Below, piece after piece: positions 1 through 5,706 of a stretch of 7,816 bases of DNA. How positions within the stretch are numbered: the stretch's first letter is position 1; each line of letters starts with the position of its first letter. The notes under the pieces were generated by a model that saw only the letters and a program-made list of their open reading frames with translations, was not told the DNA's origin and did no database searches. Both the position numbers and the translations under genes were made by a program. This DNA is from Betaproteobacteria bacterium. Its GTDB lineage: Bacteria > Pseudomonadota > Gammaproteobacteria > Burkholderiales > Casimicrobiaceae. The stretch spans positions 1-7,816 of the forward strand of contig JAAFHR010000144.1 of NCBI GenBank assembly GCA_013298455.1. The letters are read 5' to 3'.

Positions 1-13
1 GGGTGACGCAGCG

Positions 14-381
14 TCCCCTCCCCTTCAAGGGGAGGGTTAGGGTGGGGATGGGTTTCGGTGGAGCATCAACACTGTAGGAACAGAGTTGTCCGCCGTTCGT
101 GGTGAGCTTGTCGAACCACTGCAACACGCCTGTCCAAATTCTCTGCAACTGAGAGGCTTCGGTTTCGGCCAAAGGCCGAGTTACTTTTGGCATTGCCCAA
201 AAGTAACCAAAAGGCTAGCCCCTGGCGCCCGCCTGATCCTGCAGTGCTCGCGCTTTTACGTAAATGAGTGCGGAATGCCTCAACGGCACACGAATGCTTC
301 GCTGTCGCTACGCACAGTGTGTGCCGGAGACGCATCTACGACCGCACAACACTGCGCGCTTCGGGACGGGCGCAAGTGGCG
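14..381 (+). repeat. Left copy of composite inverted repeat
   Basis: This non-coding block reappears as a reverse complement at 1643-2058. The longest uninterrupted match is 50 bases (224-273 against 1751-1800), and most of the rest aligns with scattered mismatches. It is a string of smaller dyads. A C/G hairpin lies at 16-36 (8-bp stem CCCTCCCC/GGGGAGGG). The 25-base motif GCCGTTCG-N2-TGAGCTTGTC lies near 92-116. A small hairpin CGGCC-AAA-GGCCG lies at 166-178, and an 11-bp perfect hairpin GTTACTTTTGG/CCAAAAGTAAC at 180-207. The palindrome TTTACGTAAA is near 254-263, and an 8-bp pair CGGCACAC/GTGTGCCG is at 284-291 and 319-326. Such composite intergenic repeats are common in betaproteobacterial genomes. 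I infer that open reading frames across it are spurious. Confidence 0.9.
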
Positions 382-451
382 GAGCACATTCGAGATAATC
401 TCTCAAAGTTGATTTCAACGTAAACCCGCTAATCGTCAGGCGTGACTCAAG
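382..451 (+). promoter_or_regulatory. Leader of the exported-protein gene
   Basis: These 70 bases separate the left repeat from the ATG at 452. They contain a short 12-base palindrome GTTGATTTCAAC (408-419) and a GAGA-TAA-TCTC dyad near 391-401. There is no good -35/-10 pair at standard spacing. AGG at 438-440 is too far from the ATG for a normal ribosome binding site. The gene's promoter may lie here or within the repeat. The assignment is by position only. Confidence 0.3.
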
Positions 452-1606
452 ATGATTTTTAAACTCTCGCTGGTAGTTTTCCTCGCGCTCCTGTGCACTC
501 AAGCGGTGGCGCAGGAGTTCAAACCATATCCAAGGGCGGAGGTTTCCAAACGTCAGTGGCAAGCGTATTTGGACGAGGTAGTAACAAAGCATGGAGCAAC
601 AGAAAAAAAGCAGTCCGATGAGAAGTTGGTGATGTACATAAACGCCGAAACCAACACGAGTTATGTCTTTACGATGGAAGGACACCCAGCTCATCCGGCA
701 TGGGTTACTCGCCAGCCTCAAAAACGCGGTGATGCCGGTGATGCCATCCATATCGCTCAGATTGGGTACTTCGCGGGGAACGAACCTGCCTTTGCGTCGC
801 TATTCCGAGCATTCGCATCGCAAAACGAGAAGGTCTCGCATGACATGCAAAGCCAGCGAGATTCTGATTCTGCCTTGCTCGAAATCAAAAGCGCGAAGAG
901 CGTAGGCGGGGAATGGGAGCTCATTGCTCGCTTCTCAAAGGCAGTCGAGATAGCCAACGCCCAACGGACGATATCGAAAGAAGCGGCAAAACTGTGCGGA
1001 TCTCAAAGCTTTACCTTTGGGAGATACGCTTTCGCGTCGCAAGAAAGACTTGCCCCAAAAATAACCGAGCTCAGCGACGGCTCCTTGACTCTAACGCAGC
1101 AGTTAATTTGCGACGAAAAAAACGAATCCGTCACTGCTCCTTCGTCAGTTTCGCCACGAGCTGCGACGTGGGCACCAAGTGAGAGCCAACGAGCGGCAGT
1201 CTTGGCCGCAACTAAGCGTTACTTTGAGGCCAGTAACATGAGTGATCCAGCAACTGCATACGCAATGCTCTCACCTTCGATGCGTGCTACACAGACCCAA
1301 ACTCAGTGGCAGAGCGCCGCAGAAGGGTTTAGGGCGAGAGCCGGAAACATGGTGTCACGGGAGTTTTCAACTGCCACTTGGTATCCGAACTCCGACTCCC
1401 CAGAAGGCAAGCGAACTTTTGTTGCGGTCGATTTCAAAGGTCAATATGAAAAGCTCGAGGTGTACTGCGGATACGTCGTTTGGGCGCTTGGCAGCGACGA
1501 TTCATTTTCGCTAGTGCGAGAGGAAAGAAATGTGATCGAAAAAGCGGTTGCTGAGAAGATGACGAGCCAGGACATAGCAGTCTTTCGAAAAAAGTACTGC
1601 CGGTAG
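452..1606 (+). CDS. Exported protein of unknown function with DUF4019-like C-terminal domain
   Basis: The protein has 384 residues. It starts with a signal peptide (hydrophobic residues 5-18, likely cut after AVA at 18-20, before QEF), so the product is probably periplasmic or secreted. Cys15 is not in a proper lipobox (ALLC), so a lipoprotein is unlikely. Residues about 35-125 contain a GHPAHPA motif (77-83). Residues about 243-360 resemble DUF4019: an alpha-helical start, an FRARAGNMVSRE segment, then beta strands with PEGKRTFVAVDF. This match is from pattern memory. The mature part has four cysteines (182, 220, 339, 383), enough for two disulfides. The gene stands alone between inverted repeats. 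About six of its roughly 25 arginine codons are AGA or AGG, whereas phhA next door has none, which suggests a different origin. The Shine-Dalgarno sequence is poor. No function can be assigned. Confidence 0.8.
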   Translation: MIFKLSLVVFLALLCTQAVAQEFKPYPRAEVSKRQWQAYLDEVVTKHGATEKKQSDEKLVMYINAETNTSYVFTMEGHPAHPAWVTRQPQKRGDAGDAIHIAQIGYFAGNEPAFASLFRAFASQNEKVSHDMQSQRDSDSALLEIKSAKSVGGEWELIARFSKAVEIANAQRTISKEAAKLCGSQSFTFGRYAFASQERLAPKITELSDGSLTLTQQLICDEKNESVTAPSSVSPRAATWAPSESQRAAVLAATKRYFEASNMSDPATAYAMLSPSMRATQTQTQWQSAAEGFRARAGNMVSREFSTATWYPNSDSPEGKRTFVAVDFKGQYEKLEVYCGYVVWALGSDDSFSLVREERNVIEKAVAEKMTSQDIAVFRKKYCR

Positions 1607-1642
1607 CAGCTTAAGTACCAGACAATTGGGTCGAGCAGCTCA

Positions 1643-2058
1643 CGCCCCTTGCGCCCGCCCCGAAGCGCGCAGTGTTGTGCGGTCGTAGAGGCGTCTCCGG
1701 CACACACTGTGCGTAGCGTGAGCGTTGCATTCGTGTGCCGTTGACGCATCCCGCACTCATTTACGTAAAAGCGCGAGCACTGCAGGATCAGGCGGGCGCC
1801 CGGGGCTAGCCTTTTGGTTGCTTTTGGGCAATGCCACGGCGCAGCAGCGCGGAGACCTATGCGCGACAGCGCGTTAGTCGGAGCAAAAGTAACTCGCTCA
1901 GAGAGCGAAATGAAGCGTCTCGAAAGAGTATCCGTGATTCGAATTAAAACTCTGGTTCGACAAGCTCAGCACGAACGGCGGACAACCCTGTTCTTACAGT
2001 GCTGATGCTCCACCGAAAACCATCCCCCCTCCCAGCCTCCCCCTTTAAGGGGGAGGAA
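1643..2058 (-). repeat. Right copy of composite inverted repeat
   Basis: This is the reverse complement of the block at 14-381, with the same modules in mirrored order, ending in a C/G hairpin at 2036-2056 (CCTCCCCC/GGGGGAGG). The 25-base motif lies at 1955-1979 and differs from the left copy by one base. Two parts differ from the left copy. About 49 extra bases (about 1836-1884) sit inside what is a tight GTTACTTTTGG hairpin on the left. The segment 1896-1954 is strongly diverged from 117-177. The copy begins 36 bases after the stop codon of the gene at 452-1606 and ends 67 bases before the phhA start. Its hairpins may serve as that gene's transcription terminator, as no separate terminator is visible. 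Confidence 0.9.
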
Positions 2059-2125
2059 CCATGCCATTGCGGCGGCGCTCCGCTCCGCGCAACAAAAAAC
2101 CCCGCAAACCCAGCAAAATACCGGC
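2059..2125 (+). promoter_or_regulatory. Leader of phhA
   Basis: These 67 bases lie between the right repeat and the phhA start. They are C/A-rich and contain no convincing Shine-Dalgarno sequence or sigma-70 hexamers. If phhA has its own promoter, it must lie here or inside the repeat, so the repeat may have displaced an older regulatory region. Only the position supports this label. Confidence 0.25.
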
Positions 2126-2986
2126 ATGACTACCCAACCCACCTCTGCGCCCGCCACAAGCACTGGCGCTTTCGACATCTCCAGCAAAACTGGAAATCCC
2201 AACTCCGGCCTTCGCGGCAACTATGCTGCGATGCGCGCTGATTTCACTGTGCCGCAGGTGATGCTTGATTACACGAGCGAGGAGCAGTCGCGCTGGCTTC
2301 GGCTGGTGGAGCGGCAATTGGCGCTGTTGCCGGGGCGGGCTTGTCGAGAATTTTTGGATGCGGTGAGCAACAATCCGGCGCTCAACATGCGTCGTGGGAT
2401 TCCTGATTTTTCAGAGGTCAACATCGCGCTCAAGGCTGCTACGAATTGGCAATTGGTGGCGGTGCCAGGGCTGCTGCCGGATGATGTTTTTTTCACGCAT
2501 TTGGCGAATCGGCGCTTTCCGGTGACGGTGTGGCTCCGAGAGGAAAGTGAGTTTGATTACATCGTAGAGCCGGATTTGTTTCACGATTTTTTTGGGCATG
2601 TGCCGATGCTTTTTACGCCGATTTATGCCGATCATTTAGAGGCGTACGGCCACGGTGCACTTAAGGCAAAACGGCTCGGCGCGCTCGATTGGTTGGGGCG
2701 CTTGTATTGGTTCACGATTGAGTTTGGTTTGATTCGTGAAGGTGACAAAGCAGTTTCCTATGGCGCCGGGATTTTGTCGTCGCCCAAGGAATTGATTTAC
2801 GCTGTTGAGAGCGCGATTCCAAAGCGTGTGCCATTTGACGTGATGACATCAATGCGCACGCCGTATCTAATTGACGATGTGCAAACGACGTACTTCGTGC
2901 TCGATTCGTTGCAGCAACTTCGCGATGACACTGCGCCAGATTTCACGCCTTTTTACGCCGCGCTCGCTTCGCAGTCGGCTGGGTAA
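2126..2986 (+). CDS. phhA: Phenylalanine 4-monooxygenase (phenylalanine hydroxylase)
   Basis: This cytosolic enzyme converts L-phenylalanine to L-tyrosine using tetrahydrobiopterin or a related pterin, O2 and a non-haem Fe(II). It is the first step of phenylalanine breakdown through tyrosine and homogentisate. The 286-residue length fits the single-domain bacterial type, with no regulatory ACT domain. The iron ligands of the 2-His-1-carboxylate site are visible: His153 and His158 in the HDFFGH motif, and Glu199 in FTIEFGL. Their spacing (5 and 41) equals that of the Chromobacterium violaceum enzyme (138, 143, 184). The stretch ANRRFPVTVWLR (127-138) is typical of the family. The start is the ATG giving MTTQPT; the first 25 or so residues are variable and could be shorter. 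The pterin dehydratase gene phhB, often adjacent, is not in the window. The last 44 bases overlap the convergent LysR gene. Confidence 0.95.
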   Translation: MTTQPTSAPATSTGAFDISSKTGNPNSGLRGNYAAMRADFTVPQVMLDYTSEEQSRWLRLVERQLALLPGRACREFLDAVSNNPALNMRRGIPDFSEVNIALKAATNWQLVAVPGLLPDDVFFTHLANRRFPVTVWLREESEFDYIVEPDLFHDFFGHVPMLFTPIYADHLEAYGHGALKAKRLGALDWLGRLYWFTIEFGLIREGDKAVSYGAGILSSPKELIYAVESAIPKRVPFDVMTSMRTPYLIDDVQTTYFVLDSLQQLRDDTAPDFTPFYAALASQSAG

Positions 2987-3932
2987 ATTTAGCGCTCATC
3001 ACATCCGCAAACCACGGATCGACCGGCTGACCGCCGAACGATTCCACTAAGAAATCGATAAACGCTCGAGTACGCGCGGGCACGTATTTTCTAGACGGCA
3101 TCGCGGCGTAAATGTGGAGCGTAATGATGCGCCAGTTGGGCAACACAATTTCCACTTCACCGCGCTTGACGGCATCATGCGTCATGAAGGTGGCGAGCGC
3201 GCCGACACCCATGCCATGCATCGCGGCGTGATGCAGCGTGTCGAAATGACTGGTGGCGAGCGCCATCTTCGGCGGCGGCACTTTCACCGGCGTTTGTCGT
3301 GACTTTGGATCGCGCGGCGTGAACACCGTATCGGTACGACCATCCGGCGTGTAGGGCAGCAGCATGTCGTGATTGACCAAATCCATCGGATGCTCGGGCC
3401 GCCCCACGCGGTCAAGATAGGCGGTACTGGCGCACAAGGTAATTTCGCTTTGCGCCAACATGCGTGCCACGAACCCACCGCTACTGAGTGGTTTGACGAG
3501 CGACAAGATTGAAACGTCGTGGCCCTCATCGACGGTGCCGACGATGCCTTGTACCGTGAGCTCAACTACTAATTTCGGATAACGCTGTCGAAATTTTGGC
3601 AGATGACGCGCCAGTTGGTGCGTGGCGAATCCAGGCGCGCAGAGCACACGCACCGTGCCCTCGGGCTCGGCAGTTTCGAGCGTTGCGACGGTTTCCGCCG
3701 CTTCAACGTCGATCAAAATCCGCTGTACGTGCTCAAGGTATCGCTCGCCGGCTTGCGTGAGCGTGACGCTCCGAGTGGTGCGATTGAGTAGCCGTACCCG
3801 CAGATGCGCTTCCAGCTCCATCACCAAACGCGTCACTACAGCGGGCGCGAGATCAAGCGCATCGGCGGTTTTGCTGAAGCTCGCGAGCTCAACTACCTTG
3901 GCGAACGCGCGCATTGCTTTGAGTTGATCCAT
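2943..3932 (-). CDS. LysR-family transcriptional regulator (CrgA-like)
   Basis: The protein has 329 residues. The N-terminal winged helix-turn-helix (about residues 4-62) has the typical pattern AFAKVVELASFSKTADALDL followed by RLVMELEAHLRVRLLNRTTR and SVTLTQAGERYL. Residues about 90-305 form the periplasmic-binding-protein-like effector domain; the GTVRVLCAP start and the later GMGVGALATFM stretch resemble the CrgA subgroup. The effector is unknown. A good Shine-Dalgarno AAAGG (minus strand, 3940-3944) lies 7 bases before the ATG. A perfect T-N11-A dyad lies 37 bases upstream of the start, which points to autoregulation. The C-terminus is about 20-25 residues longer than many relatives and ends in a basic tail (TAKRARRKKA) encoded antisense to the end of phhA. 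Control of phhA is possible but not shown: the genes converge and phhA has no matching dyad upstream. Confidence 0.92.
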   Translation of the reverse strand: MDQLKAMRAFAKVVELASFSKTADALDLAPAVVTRLVMELEAHLRVRLLNRTTRSVTLTQAGERYLEHVQRILIDVEAAETVATLETAEPEGTVRVLCAPGFATHQLARHLPKFRQRYPKLVVELTVQGIVGTVDEGHDVSILSLVKPLSSGGFVARMLAQSEITLCASTAYLDRVGRPEHPMDLVNHDMLLPYTPDGRTDTVFTPRDPKSRQTPVKVPPPKMALATSHFDTLHHAAMHGMGVGALATFMTHDAVKRGEVEIVLPNWRIITLHIYAAMPSRKYVPARTRAFIDFLVESFGGQPVDPWFADVMSAKFTQPTAKRARRKKA

Positions 3933-3969
3933 CGACTGACCTTTGGGTGTGAAGCTGCAATTGCAATGG

Positions 3970-4000
3970 ATTCATTATTGCTCATTTGCGAATAATGAAT
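3970..4000. promoter_or_regulatory. Candidate LysR operator (T-N11-A dyad)
   Basis: The sequence shows a perfect inverted repeat, ATTCATTATT and AATAATGAAT, separated by exactly 11 bases. LysR-type regulators bind interrupted dyads of the form T-N11-A, and this site fits exactly. It lies 37 bases before the LysR start codon and 196 bases before the divergent small gene. A second short palindrome, TGCAATTGCA (3956-3965), is adjacent. I infer that this is the regulator's own binding site. Confidence 0.65.
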
Positions 4001-4078
4001 TGCGCTGCAGGCTATTTATTCATGCCCTAGCAATACCTAACATTCATTCCATCGACGAAGCACTGAGTGATTTGTCTT

Positions 4079-4108
4079 TAAGCCGAATACGAAAACTTGT
4101 TCGGCTTA
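4079..4108. promoter_or_regulatory. 9-bp inverted repeat upstream of the small exported-protein gene
   Basis: TAAGCCGAA and TTCGGCTTA form a perfect 9-bp dyad with a 12-base loop, ending 88 bases before the ATG at 4197. It could be an operator or an RNA hairpin in the 5' untranslated region. No U-tract follows, so a terminator is less likely. The sequence differs from the LysR dyad, so a different factor would be involved. No convincing promoter hexamers were found around it. Confidence 0.35.
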
Positions 4109-4185
4109 TAGGCCGATCACCGGGACTCGATTGATCCGCGACCGATGTTCGGCGCAGGGAAAAACACTCACTAACCTTCTCCTCT

Positions 4186-4190
4186 AGGAA
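4186..4190 (+). promoter_or_regulatory. Ribosome binding site of the small exported-protein gene
   Basis: AGGAA lies six bases before the ATG at 4197, an optimal position. Together with the signal peptide it fixes the start of this short gene. Confidence 0.75.
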
Positions 4191-4196
4191 ATCATC

Positions 4197-4532
4197 ATGA
4201 ATACGAAACAAGTAATCATCGCTTCAATGTTTGCCGCAGCTAGCTTTGGCGCACACGCCTCGGACATCGACGCTGCAGCGTTCGCGTCTGCCGGCACAGT
4301 GTCTGTACAAGCCGCGCAAGCCAACACGTCGCCCGTGGTTAGCCGTTTGTTGAGCGGCGCGGCAGCGTCAACGCTCTCCAATTGCGTGATCGGCTACAGC
4401 GAAGCAGCGTCTAGCACCATCTGCCCCGCGCCGGATTCACGCACACGTGCCGAAGTGCGCGCTGAAACCGCCAAATGGGCGGCAACCCGCGCTCAACGCT
4501 TCGACGCCACTTACTCGGGTGGTGCGCAGTAA
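4197..4532 (+). CDS. Small exported protein, weakly DUF4148-like
   Basis: The protein has 111 residues. Residues 1-21 form a clear signal peptide (MNTKQVIIA, hydrophobic core, AHA at 19-21), leaving a mature periplasmic or secreted protein of about 90 residues. The mature part is rich in Ala, Ser and Thr. It has just two cysteines (Cys63 and Cys76), which could form one disulfide around a short loop. The end contains SRTRAEVRAETAKW (81-94), which resembles the T-R-A-E/Q-V-R-A-E motif of small Burkholderiales DUF4148 proteins. That likeness is from memory and covers only part of the protein. The gene is divergent from the LysR gene, has a strong ribosome binding site and is followed by a strong hairpin, so it is probably a single-gene transcript. 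Its role is unknown. Confidence 0.75.
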   Translation: MNTKQVIIASMFAAASFGAHASDIDAAAFASAGTVSVQAAQANTSPVVSRLLSGAAASTLSNCVIGYSEAASSTICPAPDSRTRAEVRAETAKWAATRAQRFDATYSGGAQ

Positions 4533-4599
4533 GCCTGAGTAGATGTAGGTAGAGCCCGTTTGCGCTGTGGAGCGACGAGCGTTGCTCAACGCGACGGAT

Positions 4600-4636
4600 A
4601 GCCGTCGGCCTACGAAGATTTCGTAGGCCGACGGCT
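4600..4636 (+). terminator. Strong 17-bp hairpin, probable terminator
   Basis: A perfect 17-bp stem (AGCCGTCGGCCTACGAA and its complement) with a 3-base loop lies 67 bases after the stop codon of the small gene. It is followed by TTATGTCGTTT, which is a weak U-tract. Just before it are a 7-bp hairpin with one G-U pair (4570-4587) and an alternative 6-bp stem (4592-4607) that overlaps the left arm. The arms have few A-T pairs, so rho-independent termination is plausible but not certain; it could also be a transcript-stabilising repeat. Confidence 0.6.
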
Positions 4637-4677
4637 TTATGTCGTTTGGGTCAGTGTGAAACGCGGATCACCCAAGC

Positions 4678-4749
4678 GCCGTTCGCCCTGAGCTTGTCGA
4701 AGGGTTGGTGGCGCGCCGCCCACGCTTTGACAAGCTCAGCCCGAACGGC
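4678..4749. repeat. REP-like palindromic element
   Basis: Two 25-base arms (4678-4702 and 4725-4749) are inverted copies of each other with three differences, around a loop that holds the palindrome GGCGCGCC. The arm consensus, GCCGTTCG-N2-CTGAGCTTGTC, is the same motif as at 92-116 and 1955-1979 in the Region 1 repeats. This motif is widespread in proteobacterial intergenic DNA and folds into a stable hairpin. The short open frame across it (containing SLSKG) is a well-known spurious product of this repeat. Confidence 0.85.
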
Positions 4750-4976
4750 AACAGAATCTTTCTGCTTAAAGAAGCAGTATTGGGTCCGCGTGATCTTAAC
4801 TATTCGCTTTTACCCTTTATTAATTAAGGGATAGCGGCCTATTTGATTGGTTTTCGAAAACAACTAAAAACGTCGTACAGCCTTCATAAATACAGGGCTT
4901 TATTGAAATGGTTGTTTATAGGCAAATCATCGATTCGCGCTGCACTTGGGTGGCTGCGCTCATCTAGACTCGTGGC
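4750..4976 (+). promoter_or_regulatory. AT-rich leader of the nadD cluster
   Basis: This 227-base stretch is clearly richer in A and T than its surroundings and contains no gene. It holds a dyad CCCTT-N8-AAGGG around TTAATTAA (4813-4830) and a 12-base palindrome GTTTTCGAAAAC (4850-4861). A -35-like TTGAAA at 4903-4908 has no good -10 at 17 bases. It is the natural place for the promoter of nadD-rsfS-rlmH-maf, but I cannot locate the promoter exactly. Confidence 0.4.
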
Positions 4977-5666
4977 GTGATCGCACCGAAAACTGCCCAC
5001 TCGCAACCCGCTGAGCCGCTCGCGCTGTTTGGCGGCACTTTTGATCCTGTTCATTTCGGCCATCTGCGTGTGGCTTCAGACACCGCCGCAGCGCTTCGTT
5101 TGCCGGAGCTGCGGCTGATTCCATCGAAGAAACCGGTGCATCGTGATGCCACGAGCGCCAATGCAGCACAGCGTTTGGCGATGTTGCGGCTCGGGGTGAG
5201 CGAGTTTCCCGGACTTCGCATTGACGATTGCGAACTCATTCGCGAAACGCCGAGCTACACGGTGTTCACGCTCGAGCACTTTCGCGAGCGGTTTCCCGAG
5301 CGAGCGCTCATTTGGGTGATCGGCATTGATGCATTTTTGGGCATCACGCGCTGGTACGAATGGCAGCGGCTCTTCGATTTAGCGCATTTTGTAGTGCTCA
5401 ATCGACCGGGTTTTGCAGTCGCCAATGCGCTGTCGGCGAGCTTATCGAGCGTGTGGAATGGTCGGCTCACGTCGGACGTTTCGGCACTTCGAACAAACCT
5501 GCACGGCCAGCTCTACCTACACACCGTCGCCCCGCAAGCCGTCTCTGCCACCGAAATACGCAACATGCTTTTAGAAGGCGCGTCGGATAATGCGCTCAGG
5601 CCATTGCTCCCAGCGTCGGTGCTGGCCTATATTCGTGAAAATCGGCTCTACACGGGGCCAACATGA
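4977..5666 (+). CDS. nadD: Nicotinate-nucleotide adenylyltransferase
   Basis: This cytosolic enzyme joins nicotinate mononucleotide and ATP into deamido-NAD and pyrophosphate, a required step of NAD synthesis. The 229-residue protein has the nucleotidyltransferase signature GGTFDPVHFGH (19-29), including the H-x-G-H motif (26-29). The motif TPSYT lies at 91-95, and the end signature VSATEIR at 189-195 is the family's ATP-binding motif. The usual substrate loop (P-P-H-R in Escherichia coli) reads KPVHR (52-56). The start is GTG at 4977: an in-frame stop lies 12 bases upstream, and the protein needs the region before residue 19. No Shine-Dalgarno sequence is visible. The length is slightly above the E. 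coli protein (about 213). It heads the cluster, and rsfS follows after 40 bases. Confidence 0.95.
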   Translation: MIAPKTAHSQPAEPLALFGGTFDPVHFGHLRVASDTAAALRLPELRLIPSKKPVHRDATSANAAQRLAMLRLGVSEFPGLRIDDCELIRETPSYTVFTLEHFRERFPERALIWVIGIDAFLGITRWYEWQRLFDLAHFVVLNRPGFAVANALSASLSSVWNGRLTSDVSALRTNLHGQLYLHTVAPQAVSATEIRNMLLEGASDNALRPLLPASVLAYIRENRLYTGPT

Positions 5667-5696
5667 CGCGTTCACGCTGAACGCCGACACACAAAA

Positions 5697-5701
5697 AAGG
5701 A
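5697..5701 (+). promoter_or_regulatory. Ribosome binding site deciding the rsfS TTG start
   Basis: AAGGA, within the run AAAAAAGGA, lies five bases before TTG 5707. The protein from this TTG begins with the usual RsfS N-terminus. The longer frame open from ATG 5590 runs inside nadD and adds 39 residues unrelated to the family, so it is rejected. Confidence 0.8.
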
Positions 5702-5706
5702 CTCGC

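Noticed and set aside
66..412. Open frames on both strands in the left repeat (and their equivalents at 1441-1749 and 1814-2005).
   Set aside because: They share peptides because they are translations of the same repeat, with no start signals or family features.
452..511. Lipoprotein signal at Cys15 of the exported protein.
   Set aside because: The residues before the Cys (ALL) do not fit a lipobox, which needs Gly, Ala or Ser directly before Cys. A normal signal peptidase site at AVA fits better.
4197..4532. LysR regulator and small gene as a toxin-antitoxin or immunity pair.
   Set aside because: The genes are divergent, the regulator is an ordinary LysR protein, and the small protein shows no toxin features.
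4646..4834. Open frame of 62 residues with PFALSLSKG.
   Set aside because: It is a spurious translation of the REP-like repeat; this peptide recurs in genomes carrying the repeat.
5663..5680. Five-codon open frame ATG-ACG-CGT-TCA-CGC-TGA overlapping the nadD stop, as a leader peptide for rsfS.
   Set aside because: It has no ribosome binding site and no attenuator-like codons; overlap with the stop is likely chance.
5590..5706. Longer RsfS start at ATG 5590.
   Set aside because: It lies inside nadD in another frame, adds 39 residues unlike RsfS, and the TTG at 5707 has a good ribosome binding site.
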